This document shows positions 1-8,671 of a stretch of DNA of 64,000 bases, piece after piece. Source of the DNA: Fibrobacter sp. (GTDB lineage Bacteria; Fibrobacterota; Fibrobacteria; Fibrobacterales; Fibrobacteraceae); assembly GCA_024398835.1 (NCBI GenBank), contig JAKSIK010000006.1:49931-113930 (forward strand), in the 5' to 3' direction. The translations under genes were made by a program, and so were the position numbers. Every line of letters starts with the position of its first letter. The first letter of the stretch is position 1. The notes beneath the pieces were generated by a model. It had not been told where the DNA came from, did no database searches, and worked only from the letters and a program-made list of their open reading frames with translations.

Positions 1-644
1 CCGCCAACATGACGGACCGTCAGGAGGGTGATTTCGTAATCGAAGGGAACAAAACCTTCCACAATGACGCGGCTAGCCTTGCCAGTACGGCCTTCATTCT
101 GGGAAATATCCCATGACTTCTGGACATCGGCTTCCGTCTTGATGACGCTCTGGCCATGGCCGGAGGAACTCATGACGGGCTTCACCACGCAAGGAATGCC
201 GATTTCCTTAACGGCAGCCTTGAATTCCTCGAAAGAATCCGCAAACTTGTACGGGCTGGTCTTGAGGCCCAGTTCCTCAGCAGCCAGACGGCGAATGCCT
301 TCGCGGTTCATGGTGAGCTTTGTGGCCTTTGCCGTAGGAATCACATTGAAGCCTTCCTTTTCAAGCTCCACAAGCGTATCGGTAGCGATGGCTTCCACCT
401 CAGGAACGATGTAGTCCGGACGTTCCTTCTCGATAACTTCGCGGAGGGCCTTGCCATCCAACATATTGATGACATAGGAACGATGAGCCACCTGCATACC
501 AGGAGCGTTGGCGTAGCGGTCCACAGCCACAACTTCCACACCAAGACGCATCATTTCGATAATGACTTCTTTACCGAGTTCGCCTGCACCACAGAAAAGG
601 ACCTTGGTGGCAGAAGAACTGAGAGGGGTACCAATTTCGAACAT
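1..644 (-). CDS. purT: Formate-dependent phosphoribosylglycinamide formyltransferase (PurT), 3' end outside window
   Basis: Translating the minus strand from the ATG at 644 gives 214 open codons running off the left edge. The product begins [19 protein letters not shown] and contains a GxGELGKE nucleotide-fold start, the [16 protein letters not shown] stretch and the ATP-grasp start [16 protein letters not shown], all typical of PurT. PurT uses formate and ATP to formylate GAR in step 3 of purine synthesis. An AAGGAG Shine-Dalgarno lies just upstream of the ATG. Only the N-terminal half or so of a roughly 390-residue protein is present. purC lies about 23 kb away, so the purine genes are dispersed. 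PurK is the main paralogue, but the N-terminus fits PurT better. Confidence 0.93.
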   Translation of the reverse strand, partial: MFEIGTPLSSSATKVLFCGAGELGKEVIIEMMRLGVEVVAVDRYANAPGMQVAHRSYVINMLDGKALREVIEKERPDYIVPEVEAIATDTLVELEKEGFNVIPTAKATKLTMNREGIRRLAAEELGLKTSPYKFADSFEEFKAAVKEIGIPCVVKPVMSSSGHGQSVIKTEADVQKSWDISQNEGRTGKASRVIVEGFVPFDYEITLLTVRHVG

Positions 645-664
645 ATAAAACTCCTTAACGCCCT

Positions 665-672
665 ATAATGTA
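665..672 (-). promoter_or_regulatory. Putative -10/-7 element for purT (TACATTAT)
   Basis: On the minus strand TACATTAT sits 28 nt before the purT ATG. It fits the TAnATTTG-like element found before many genes in this window. Assignment is by pattern only. Confidence 0.35.
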
Positions 673-750
673 ATCATTTTAAGAGCCCCAAATTCGCACA
701 ATTCTATAAAAAAACGCTGTTTTGTGGTCAAAAATTGTGTATATTGACTG

Positions 751-765
751 TTGTAATAATTACAA
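751..765. promoter_or_regulatory. PerR/Fur-type operator upstream of rubrerythrin
   Basis: TTGTAATAATTACAA is a perfect 7-1-7 palindrome. It differs from the classic PerR box TTATAATnATTATAA at only two symmetric positions. It starts about six bases after a TATATT (740-745) that resembles the window's -10 element, so a bound repressor would cover the transcription start. The gene downstream is a peroxide-scavenging rubrerythrin, a typical PerR target. The regulator gene is not in the window. Confidence 0.7.
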
Positions 766-790
766 AAACACAACCCATGGAGATTGGAAA

Positions 791-1330
791 ATGGCAAACA
801 AATATGCTGGCACACAAACTGAAAAGAATCTGGAAGCAGCCTTCGCTGGCGAATCCCAGGCACGCAACAAGTACACCTACTTTGCATCCAAGGCAAAGAA
901 GGAAGGCTTTGAACAGATTGCAGAACTTTTCCAGAAGACTGCCGACAACGAAAAGGAACACGCCAAGCTCTGGTTCAAGGAACTGAACGGCATTGGTGAA
1001 ACCGCCGATAACCTGAAGGCTGCCGCCGACGGTGAAAACTATGAATGGACCGACATGTACGAAGGGTTTGCAAAGACCGCCGAAGCGGAAGGCTTTACCG
1101 CCCTCGCCAAGAAGTTCCGCATGGTGGCCGCCATCGAAAAGCGCCATGAAGAACGCTACCGCGCCCTCCTGAAGAACGTGGAAACTGCTGCCGTGTTCGA
1201 GAAGAGCGAAGTGAAAGTTTGGGAATGCCGTAACTGCGGCCACATCGTGGTTGGCACCAAGGCTCCGGAAGTCTGCCCGGTTTGCGCACACCCGAAGGCC
1301 TTCTTCGAAGTGCACATGGACAACTTCTAA
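791..1330 (+). CDS. rbr: Rubrerythrin
   Basis: The 179-residue product has the classic rubrerythrin layout. An N-terminal ferritin-like four-helix diiron domain carries the ligand motifs ESQARNKY (about 21), NEKEH (about 54) and [10 protein letters not shown]-terminal rubredoxin-like domain has two CxxC knuckles (CRNC and CPVC) for a single iron. Rubrerythrins reduce hydrogen peroxide in the cytoplasm of anaerobes. The start at 791 is chosen over an upstream in-frame codon because GGAG at 779-782 is well spaced and [14 protein letters not shown] is the family N-terminus. A PerR-like operator lies upstream and a strong terminator follows, so the gene is probably monocistronic and peroxide-inducible. 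Confidence 0.97.
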   Translation: MANKYAGTQTEKNLEAAFAGESQARNKYTYFASKAKKEGFEQIAELFQKTADNEKEHAKLWFKELNGIGETADNLKAAADGENYEWTDMYEGFAKTAEAEGFTALAKKFRMVAAIEKRHEERYRALLKNVETAAVFEKSEVKVWECRNCGHIVVGTKAPEVCPVCAHPKAFFEVHMDNF

Positions 1331-1349
1331 TTCACGTCAAGTCCATACG

Positions 1350-1380
1350 AAAAAATCCGGCCCGAAGGTCGGATTTTTTA
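1350..1380 (+). terminator. Rho-independent terminator after rbr
   Basis: AAAAATCCG (1351-1359) pairs with CGGATTTTT (1370-1378) around a GC-rich tip and a CGAA loop, and the 3' arm is a T-run. The A/T symmetry could let it also serve the convergent ppa gene on the other strand. Confidence 0.85.
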
Positions 1381-1413
1381 TTACACAATCCGCGGGATTT
1401 TTCCGCGGCAGTT

Positions 1414-2004
1414 TTATATCAATTCTTCTGGAGGAAGATTCCCATCTCCCTCGGGTTCCTGGTAGCAGCTCTCCGGAACCTGCACCTGATTCTGGAAGTA
1501 GGCCCTGTGAGCATTGATGACGCGTTCCCGAGCGAAATTCGCATCCTGCCAATCCCCAATCTTCACATCCTTTCCTTCCAATTCCTTGTAGTTCTGGAAG
1601 AAGTTCTTGGTAATGCGAAGGAACATCTGGTCCACATCGCAAATGTCCTTGATAGGGCGCGGGTTGAAAACGGGAACGCCCAAAACCTTGTAGTCCTTCT
1701 TGCCGCCATCAGTCATGTCGAGGGCACCGATAACGCGACAAGTGCAAACCGTACCCGTCATCATGGAGGCCGGGCTGTAAATCAGCATATCCAAAGCATC
1801 GCCATCATCGGCCTTGGTGCTGGGAATAAAACCATAGGTGCAAGGATAACTCATCGAGCTGAGGAGGCAGCGGTCCAGGCGGAACACATGCAGCCGTTCA
1901 TCGTATTCGTACTTGAGGTTGGTATCCTTGCCGATTTCCACCACGCAATCCACCTCGTAAGGGTACTTTCTGCCAATGGGGAGATCCAGATAATTAATTG
2001 CCAT
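1414..2004 (-). CDS. ppa: Inorganic pyrophosphatase, family I
   Basis: The 196-residue protein hydrolyses pyrophosphate to two phosphates in the cytosol and so drives biosynthetic reactions. It shows family I soluble PPase hallmarks: the N-terminal YPYEVDCVVEIGKD stretch, YPCTYGFIPST, and DDGDALDML, which corresponds to the metal-binding signature DGDPLDVL with Ala in place of Pro. A second acidic site follows in ALDMTDGGKKDYKV. Length is typical. The gene is convergent with rbr. A TAAATTTG element (2062-2069) about 60 bp upstream is a likely promoter core. The C-terminal tail after about residue 180 is Glu/Pro rich and looks unstructured. Confidence 0.96.
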   Translation of the reverse strand: MAINYLDLPIGRKYPYEVDCVVEIGKDTNLKYEYDERLHVFRLDRCLLSSMSYPCTYGFIPSTKADDGDALDMLIYSPASMMTGTVCTCRVIGALDMTDGGKKDYKVLGVPVFNPRPIKDICDVDQMFLRITKNFFQNYKELEGKDVKIGDWQDANFARERVINAHRAYFQNQVQVPESCYQEPEGDGNLPPEELI

Positions 2005-2061
2005 TCTAACTCCAAAGGGTTCACCTCGAACCCATCAATCATAGACGTTATTTTGTTAATA

Positions 2062-2069
2062 CAAATTTA
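2062..2069 (-). promoter_or_regulatory. Putative -10/-7 promoter element of ppa (TAAATTTG)
   Basis: The minus strand reads TTGTTAAATTTGTATT here, an exact match to the TAnnTTTG box, giving a predicted leader of roughly 50 nt before the ppa ATG at 2004. Confidence 0.45.
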
Positions 2070-2126
2070 ACAATTCTAAAAAATATTTCAAGGGATTAGG
2101 GGAACGCGGGCACGAGGCCATGCATT

Positions 2127-3419
2127 TTAGCGACTGCGCCAGCGTGCCGACGTTACCTTGTCAAACAAACCAAAGTAGAAGACCGGCTCCCCGTTGTCGG
2201 GGCTGTAACCCACCTCAAAGCGAATGCGGTCCAGCGCCGGAATCACAAGATGAATGCCGCCATAAACTGCGCCCTCATAGTTGTCCCAGCCAGGATGACC
2301 TTCATCCCACAAGAGGCTTCCATCCAAGCCGGCCACCAACTGGATGCCATAGAAGAAGTTGATTCCCCAGAGGCTTGCCGCGTGGCGCTCCATCAGTACG
2401 AATCGCTCTTCCAGAGTGAGCAATGCCTCGTGAACTCCAAGATGAAGCGAATCCGATTCATGCCCGCGGAAGGTGTTTGCGCCACCATGATAGAAGTAGT
2501 CATAAAAGCCCACGTTGCCCGGCCGATAGCGGAGAAGCGCCGTAGCGCCCGTAATAAAGCGCCATACCGGATAGTAGGCACGACTATCGCTTAGGAGTTC
2601 CCAGTAGTCATCGCCCTCATACTTTCCGTGTCCCACATGAGTGAGCATGTATTCCTGATAAATTCCCTTGCGGGTGTCCAAAGCGGCATCCCGAAAATCG
2701 AAAGCAAAGCCCGCACCCACTTCCGGCAAATGCTGTTCCACATCTTCCATATAGCGGTAGGCACCCGTCATGAGAATGGAGAAATGTTCCTTCAGCTTCC
2801 AATCCAAATCCAAGTCCACCAGCCAACTGGCATCCTGGAAATCCCGAATATCATCGTAACTGTTCGTCCGAAGAAACTCGAAATTCCAACCCAAGGGAAG
2901 CCCAAGCAAATAAGGCGAACTAGCATAAAACGCATACTCGTTATTGTCAAAAACCGGGTCCACCGATGTGCGGTACTGCACCTCCGCGCGAATATCCTCC
3001 CCAGCCACATTCAAGTTGGCAAGGGCAAGGCCAATCATGAGTCCGTCGCGGTCCGTCTTCTTCCCTGCAGGGGACGGAATCCAGCGGAAGATTTCCTTGA
3101 AGTGATAGTGAAGCGCCTGGCCAGATTTTGGGTTGGACGAAATTGGCTCACAGCTGGCAGAAACTTCCGTGAACAAATCCAGGTCCTGAAGCCGCAGTTT
3201 TTCAGCAGCAAAACTTGCCGCAGAATAGGGTTCGCCCACCTTGTTCAAAAGCTCACGATCTACAACTCTAGGGTTTGTGTGGACCAGTCCCTCGTAATCG
3301 ATGGAAGCGATGGTCGCCCCATCAACGCAGGCATTTCCCTGATTCCCTGCATCCGCGAAAGCCTCTCCCATTAGCAGGAGCAAGGGCAGGGCAAGCATTT
3401 TTTTCGGGGAAAACTTCAC
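2127..3419 (-). CDS. Omp85/BamA-family outer-membrane protein with one POTRA domain
   Basis: This 430-residue protein has a signal peptide (MKFSPKKMLALPLLLLMGEAFA). About 75 residues follow that look like one POTRA domain (IASIDYEGLVHTNPRVVDRE, then RLQDLDLFTEVSASCEP). The rest is rich in alternating aromatic residues and turns, consistent with a 16-strand barrel of the bacterial surface antigen family. Late motifs include FYHGGANTFRGHE, matching the conserved RG motif of the L6 loop, and IRFEVGYSP at the end. Family members insert or translocate proteins or lipids at the outer membrane. A single POTRA argues against BamA itself (five POTRAs); a TamA-like or patatin-less Omp85 is more likely. 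It lacks an obvious operon partner. Confidence 0.82.
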   Translation of the reverse strand: MKFSPKKMLALPLLLLMGEAFADAGNQGNACVDGATIASIDYEGLVHTNPRVVDRELLNKVGEPYSAASFAAEKLRLQDLDLFTEVSASCEPISSNPKSGQALHYHFKEIFRWIPSPAGKKTDRDGLMIGLALANLNVAGEDIRAEVQYRTSVDPVFDNNEYAFYASSPYLLGLPLGWNFEFLRTNSYDDIRDFQDASWLVDLDLDWKLKEHFSILMTGAYRYMEDVEQHLPEVGAGFAFDFRDAALDTRKGIYQEYMLTHVGHGKYEGDDYWELLSDSRAYYPVWRFITGATALLRYRPGNVGFYDYFYHGGANTFRGHESDSLHLGVHEALLTLEERFVLMERHAASLWGINFFYGIQLVAGLDGSLLWDEGHPGWDNYEGAVYGGIHLVIPALDRIRFEVGYSPDNGEPVFYFGLFDKVTSARWRSR

Positions 3420-3486
3420 AGAACCTCACGCGTTACCCTAAAAGTAGAAAAATAATTGCTATTTTTCCCAGCAAATAGAGGTCCCT

Positions 3487-3954
3487 ATGTTAGATTTTCT
3501 TGCCAATAATTGGCCCTATATTCTCGCAGTTGTTCTCGTGGTGCTAGCGGTTTTTGCATTCCGTGGGCTCCGCAAAGCCCTAAAGGAAGGCGGTGGAGCA
3601 TTTAGCCTCGCCACCATCCGGAAGAATTCTGAGCCCAACTTTGCCGCTCTTAAACAAAAGTCCAAGGCTCTTCTGGCCGATGCCGACATGATTTGCGAAA
3701 CCAAGGAAAACAGCAATTTCGTGATTCCAAGCAAGGAAGACATGAAGTTCTTCCGTCGCGCCGTTTCTCAAAAGTATAAGCTCGCCATGTTCCTCATTCC
3801 AGGTACAAACAAAGTGGTGTACTTCTTCTGCAAAACAGAAGCTGGCCTCCGCCGTCGCATCGAGAACCTGGTCATCAACCAGAAATTCCGCGAAGGTAAG
3901 CCGCCCTATATGGATGTGCCCACCGGCGAAAAACTCAAATACCCGAAAGCGTAA
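3487..3954 (+). CDS. Conserved hypothetical protein with one N-terminal membrane helix
   Basis: The 155-residue product has one hydrophobic helix near the start (WPYILAVVLVVLAVFAF), then a basic linker and a mostly soluble domain predicted to be cytoplasmic. I do not recognise a family. Visible features are a Lys/Ala-rich segment around residues 50-70, FLIPGTNKVVYFFCKTEAG, and a basic C-terminal segment RRRIENLVINQKFREGKPP. A GAGG Shine-Dalgarno (3477-3480) precedes the ATG. The neighbouring barrel gene is divergent, so the gene is likely transcribed alone. A palindromic AT-rich repeat element follows it directly. Confidence 0.8.
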   Translation: MLDFLANNWPYILAVVLVVLAVFAFRGLRKALKEGGGAFSLATIRKNSEPNFAALKQKSKALLADADMICETKENSNFVIPSKEDMKFFRRAVSQKYKLAMFLIPGTNKVVYFFCKTEAGLRRRIENLVINQKFREGKPPYMDVPTGEKLKYPKA

Positions 3955-3960
3955 GCAATT

Positions 3961-4215
3961 AACAATTAATAATTCACAATTCAAAATTAATAATTGAGTC
4001 TGGCGATGCATCATACCAGAGACCTAATTGTGAATTTTGTCGAGGCGAGTGCAGCGACCAAGCTTGCTCGGGCATTGTACAAGTACCAAACCTGTCGCTT
4101 GAAAATAGAAAAGCAAGCTTTTCTACTTTGCTCGCTTATGGGTTTGTGCCGAGCCGAAGTCAAAATGAGTACGAAGTACTAATTGTGAATTTTGAATTTT
4201 AAATTTTGAATTGTC
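3961..4215. repeat. MITE-like palindromic element between the 155-aa gene and hrpB
   Basis: This stretch is very A+T rich at both ends and carries nested symmetry. ACAATTCAAAATT (3976-3988) is inverted as AATTTTGAATTGT (4202-4214). The 16-mer CTAATTGTGAATTTTG occurs twice in direct orientation (4024-4039 and 4179-4194). The core holds an almost perfect palindrome TAGAAAAGCAAGCTTTTCTA (4106-4125) and a small AGTACGAAGTACT hairpin (4169-4181). No protein of note is encoded. It resembles a small non-autonomous mobile or REP-like repeat. Confidence 0.55.
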
Positions 4216-6747
4216 ATGCTGTCATATCAGAATCTAGCCATTGCGGAGGAAGAGGGTAAGCTTCTCGAGGCTGTCAACACTTCCCGCAATTTGCTGATTG
4301 AGGCGCCTACAGGCAGCGGAAAATCCCTTTACCTTCCCTACTTTCTGGAAAATCATTTTTCTGGAAAAATTGTGGTGTTGCAGCCCAGGCGGATTGCGGC
4401 GCTCGCTCTTGCTGAATTTTCCGCAAAACTCCATCACGAGCCCTGCGGCAAAACCATCGGTTACCAGTTTCGGCAGGAATCATGCCGCAGCGACGCAACC
4501 CGGATTCTGTTCCAAACCTACGGGAACTTTCTTCAGGAAATTCTCCACGGCAAACTTGACGCAGAATGGGTCATCTTCGACGAATACCATGAACGAAAAT
4601 CCGATATGGATTTGCTGTTCAGCTACCTCACGACACTAAAAAACGGGCCGCGGCTGATAGTAATGTCCGCCAAACTCAACCGGGAAGAAATGGAGAAGGC
4701 TCTCGGCGTAAAATGTTTGGAGTTAGGTCACCCTCTCTATCCCGTGCAGGTACTTCACCAGGATCCTGCAACTGGTACTACCCTAGAAACTGAAGTGGTT
4801 CGAGCGCTGCGAACTTTGTACCGCAACAACATCTGGCAAACCACGCTGGTGTTTCTCCCGGGCAAAGGAGAAATCGCAAAGTGCCATACTGCCGCCATGG
4901 AAGCCCTGGGGCCAAATGTGGCTCAGATGTTCGAGCTCTACGCAGGTCAAAGCCGCGAGGTTCAGAACCAGATTTTTGAAGAGACGGAATCGCCCCGCAT
5001 CATCTTCACTACCAACATTGCAGAAACTTCCATCACCGTTCCCGGTGTCACAGGCGTTGTAGATTCCGGAGTGGAGCGGATTAGCGAATACGATGACGCC
5101 CAGAGAATAAACGTTCTTCGCACGGTGCAGATTTCCAAGCAGAATTCCATCCAGCGGGCAGGCCGTGCAGGCCGTACACAGAATGGCGTATGCATCCAGC
5201 TGTGGAATGAGGCTACCGACAAGCGGATGCCTGCGGGAATCATTCCCGAAGTGACGCAAATCGAGCCCTCGGAATTCATTTTGCAAAAGGCGGCACTGGA
5301 ATACCATTTAGAGAAAAATGCCTTAGCAAATGACGACGCTAATTGGGGCGCAAAAAATGTGCCAAATACATTGCAATTGCCCACCGCAATTCCTGCTGCT
5401 AGAGAGCAGGCTGCTCTTGCCAAACTCAATCGCCTCAAAATGTTAGCCCAGGCTAACATTACGGAATTGGGTTTGAAAGCCGTACAATCACCCATCTCCG
5501 ACGTAAGCCTTTCCCAGATTCTCTTTTCCGGCGAACCCCTTTCCTGCCTCACCTTAATGGCTATGGCCTGGATTCATTCCGGCACGGAATCGCTCCAAAA
5601 AAACAAGAATCCCGTCAACCTCATCACTTTGGCCGAAGATTCTCTAAGTGACAGGGCGGAGCTCCCGCGGGAGGTGCAGTGGACATTCCGTCAGTTAAAG
5701 GATTACTGTAAGAACACCGGAATATTATTGGCGACAGACACCTCGCAAGCCACAAAAAAAGCCTTGCTTCAAGCCTACCCCGATTGCCTAGCCACAACTT
5801 CTGGCACCAACGGCAATACAGTTACATACAAATTAAGTAATCAAAATGCAATCCGTTTGCAAACTGACGAGCCTCCCTACGCCATTCTCGCCATCCAAAT
5901 GCTCCGCACAGGAACAGCAAGCAAAGTGGAGCTGCGACTCAATCTCTACGTCCCTCTAGAAGAAAGCCTCCTGAATAACGGGACTGAAGAAGCTCATTAT
6001 GAGCTTTTATGGCGAAATGGACAGGAACGTTTCATTGGCATAGAAGTAACGCCTTTCAGCCGAAAGGAAATTTTACCGCAAGAGGCTTCGCCAAAAGTTT
6101 TGAACGCGTTGAAGGAACTTACCGCAACCGCCTGGAAGGAAAAACTTGAAAAGGAAAACTGGAATGGTCGTTTCCAGACAGAGGCAGTTCAGACGCTCCT
6201 CATCAAGATGCGTTTGGCGGCAAAGCTGTATCCCGAATTCGGATTGCCAGAATTCAATGAGGAGGACATGGCCCTCATTCTGGAAGATTTCGTCAGCGGC
6301 GTATTTATGCTGCGAGACATTAGTGAAGACCGCTACCGCGCCATTCTGGAGGACTACTTCGGAAAATCCATGCTGCCCTGGCTTGCAAAGACATTTCCGG
6401 ACCACTACCAGCTCCCTAACGGGAAGCGAGCCCGCTACAGCTATCAGGCGGTAGCCGAGGGCAGCACCCGCGAAACTGCGGGGAATAGCCGCGGCCAAAT
6501 TGTGCAAAGTGCCGCCGGCGTCCTGGTAGAAATTTCCGCCCGCATTGAAGACCTCATGGAACTTCGGGGCGAGCACTTCATCGCCGACAAAAAACTGAAA
6601 GTCCGCTATGACATTCTAGCGCCAAACTTCAGGACGATTCAGAAGACTTGGGACCTGACGGGATTCTGGGAGAACACATATCCCGAAGTCAGGAAGGAAC
6701 TGCGCGGTCGCTACCCCAAGCACCCCTGGCCCGAGAAAGTTGTATAA
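4216..6747 (+). CDS. hrpB: ATP-dependent DEAH-box helicase HrpB
   Basis: The 843-residue protein has the HrpB architecture: two RecA-like helicase domains, then a helicase-associated region and the HrpB C-terminal domain (KARYDILAPN-type tail, here KVRYDILAPNFRTIQKTWD). Visible motifs are I APTGSGKS (30-37), Ia LQPRRIAALALA, II DEYHER, III SAKLN in place of the usual SAT, V TNIAETSITVPGV and VI QRAGRAGR. HrpB proteins are putative RNA helicases whose substrate is unsettled. The ATG follows directly after a palindromic repeat element and has no clear Shine-Dalgarno. The next gene, mnmG, is convergent. Confidence 0.93.
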   Translation: MLSYQNLAIAEEEGKLLEAVNTSRNLLIEAPTGSGKSLYLPYFLENHFSGKIVVLQPRRIAALALAEFSAKLHHEPCGKTIGYQFRQESCRSDATRILFQTYGNFLQEILHGKLDAEWVIFDEYHERKSDMDLLFSYLTTLKNGPRLIVMSAKLNREEMEKALGVKCLELGHPLYPVQVLHQDPATGTTLETEVVRALRTLYRNNIWQTTLVFLPGKGEIAKCHTAAMEALGPNVAQMFELYAGQSREVQNQIFEETESPRIIFTTNIAETSITVPGVTGVVDSGVERISEYDDAQRINVLRTVQISKQNSIQRAGRAGRTQNGVCIQLWNEATDKRMPAGIIPEVTQIEPSEFILQKAALEYHLEKNALANDDANWGAKNVPNTLQLPTAIPAAREQAALAKLNRLKMLAQANITELGLKAVQSPISDVSLSQILFSGEPLSCLTLMAMAWIHSGTESLQKNKNPVNLITLAEDSLSDRAELPREVQWTFRQLKDYCKNTGILLATDTSQATKKALLQAYPDCLATTSGTNGNTVTYKLSNQNAIRLQTDEPPYAILAIQMLRTGTASKVELRLNLYVPLEESLLNNGTEEAHYELLWRNGQERFIGIEVTPFSRKEILPQEASPKVLNALKELTATAWKEKLEKENWNGRFQTEAVQTLLIKMRLAAKLYPEFGLPEFNEEDMALILEDFVSGVFMLRDISEDRYRAILEDYFGKSMLPWLAKTFPDHYQLPNGKRARYSYQAVAEGSTRETAGNSRGQIVQSAAGVLVEISARIEDLMELRGEHFIADKKLKVRYDILAPNFRTIQKTWDLTGFWENTYPEVRKELRGRYPKHPWPEKVV

Positions 6748-6781
6748 AATTCTTATTTGCCACCGCAATCCGCAGCAGTAC

Positions 6782-8671
6782 TTAATTTCTGTTCTCTAGC
6801 CAGTGAGCAAGCACTGTAATATCTGCAGGGCGAACTCCGGGAATGCGACTGGCCTGGCCTAGCGTCAAAGGCTTTTGGGCGTTCAAGCGCTGGCGGCTTT
6901 CAATGCTCACCGCCGTAATGGACATGTAGTCTAAATCCGCAGGGAGCCGTACCATGTCGTATTTCTTCTGCTCTTCGATTTCCTTTTCCTGGCGTTCAAA
7001 GAAGCCGGAATAAATCTCTTCCGCAAAAAGATACCACTGGTCTCGTCGCGGCAATTCCACATCGGGCGTTGCTGTTTTGAAGAACAACTCCGGATTGATT
7101 CCCGGGCGACGCAGCACGTTTATCCAGCGAGTGCGTTCTGTTGCCGGAGCCTGTCCGCCTGGGGCCAAAATCTTGTTGGCTTCTTCTGGCGTTGCGGATT
7201 CTTCCGCCAAGCGACGCTTCACTGCCTGCATGGTTTCCTCGCGATTCATCCAAGCCGCCCAATCGCGGTCATCAATCATGCCAATCTTTCGGGCCTTCTC
7301 TTTCAGACGCGCTTCCGCATTATCACTCCGGAGGAACAGGCGGTATTCCGCACGACTGGTGAACATGCGGTAAGGTTCGTCTAGCAGGACGTTCACCAGA
7401 TCATCCACCATGACACCGAGATAGCTTTCCGAACGCCCGAGAATAAAGGGCTCCTCCCCCTTCACCTTCAAAGCGGCGTTGATGCCCGCCATAAGGCCCT
7501 GGCCCGCCGCTTCTTCATAACCGCTAGTGCCACAAACCTGGCCCGCAAAATAAAGGCCCGGGACTTTCTTACATTCAAAGGTAGGGTAAAGCTGCGTCGC
7601 ATCTACGGAATCGTACTCCACCGCATACCCAATCTGCAAAACTTTCGCCCGCATGAGGCCCGGAATAGTGTGGATTGCAGAGAGCTGAATATCCGCCGGC
7701 AAACTGGAACTGAAGCCGTTGATGTAAACGCGACCAATATCCGCTTGTTCCGGCTCCAAGAAAAGCTGATGGCCATCCCTATCACCAAAACGGTTTATTT
7801 TGTCTTCAATGCTGGGGCAATAGCGGGGTCCCTTTCCGTGAATACGCCCACTGAACATGGGGCTATCCTTGAAACCACTGCGCAAAATATCGTGAGTCTT
7901 GATGTTGGTGCGGGTAATCCAGCAAACGCAATCATTGCGAACCGTTTTATTCGCGCGGTCACCATAAAAGCGGTCATCTGTATGGCGGTCGCTAAATGGC
8001 CACGGGAATTCATCACCCCGCTGCACTTCGCACTCGTTAAAATCAATACTGTCCGGATCCAAACGGCTGGGCGTTCCCGTCTTCAAACGCCGTAGGCTAA
8101 TTCCCGCAGCCGCTAGGCAAGCAGAAAGTTTATCAGAACTGGGTTCCCCTACTCGCCCACCAATGCTGGTTTCAAGCCCCGTAAACATCTTGGAAGCAAG
8201 GAAGGTTCCGCTAGTCACCACAATTGCGCGGGTGATATAGCGGTTTCCATTCAGCAATGTGATTTCCAAGCGACCATCAGGCATGCGCTCAAAAGCAGCC
8301 AACTCGCCTTCAATCAAATCGAGACCAGGAAGACTCTCCATAGTCTCCCGCGCCACCTCGCTGTAAAACTTCATATCGCACTGAGCCCGTGGGCCCCAGA
8401 CTGCAGGTCCCTTGCTCATATTGAGCATCCGGAACTGAATGCCCGCACGGTCCGTCAGCAGCCCCATGAGGCCACCAAGTGCATCTATGTCGCGAACTAT
8501 CTGCCCTTTGGCAACACCGCCTACAGCGGGATTGCAAGACATGCGACCAATGGCCCTCAAGTCCATGGTCAGCATGGCGGTTTTAACGCCTAATTTCCAT
8601 GCGGCGTGGGTGGCTTCAATGCCTGCGTGGCCACCACCCACCACAACTACATCATATTCTGCGAGAATCAC
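6782..8671 (-). CDS. mnmG: tRNA uridine 5-carboxymethylaminomethyl modification enzyme MnmG (GidA)
   Basis: MnmG, with MnmE, installs the cmnm5 group at U34 of several tRNAs using FAD and methylene-THF. The 629-residue length is standard. Diagnostic motifs are the FAD-binding start YDVVVVGGGHAGIEA, CNPAVGGVAKGQIVRDIDAL, GTPSRLDPDSIDF, YCPSIEDKI, the catalytic QVCGTSGYEEAAGQGL, and the C-terminal helical domain (YIPGV-like RIPGVRPADITVLAHWL). Its ATG overlaps the stop of the upstream lipoprotein gene by 4 nt, so translation is probably coupled. mnmE is not in the window. Confidence 0.98.
   Translation of the reverse strand: MILAEYDVVVVGGGHAGIEATHAAWKLGVKTAMLTMDLRAIGRMSCNPAVGGVAKGQIVRDIDALGGLMGLLTDRAGIQFRMLNMSKGPAVWGPRAQCDMKFYSEVARETMESLPGLDLIEGELAAFERMPDGRLEITLLNGNRYITRAIVVTSGTFLASKMFTGLETSIGGRVGEPSSDKLSACLAAAGISLRRLKTGTPSRLDPDSIDFNECEVQRGDEFPWPFSDRHTDDRFYGDRANKTVRNDCVCWITRTNIKTHDILRSGFKDSPMFSGRIHGKGPRYCPSIEDKINRFGDRDGHQLFLEPEQADIGRVYINGFSSSLPADIQLSAIHTIPGLMRAKVLQIGYAVEYDSVDATQLYPTFECKKVPGLYFAGQVCGTSGYEEAAGQGLMAGINAALKVKGEEPFILGRSESYLGVMVDDLVNVLLDEPYRMFTSRAEYRLFLRSDNAEARLKEKARKIGMIDDRDWAAWMNREETMQAVKRRLAEESATPEEANKILAPGGQAPATERTRWINVLRRPGINPELFFKTATPDVELPRRDQWYLFAEEIYSGFFERQEKEIEEQKKYDMVRLPADLDYMSITAVSIESRQRLNAQKPLTLGQASRIPGVRPADITVLAHWLENRN

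Noticed and set aside
156..668. 170-aa plus-strand ORF opposite purT
   Set aside because: It is a shadow of the purT coding strand; the minus-strand frame encodes a clear PurT N-terminus.
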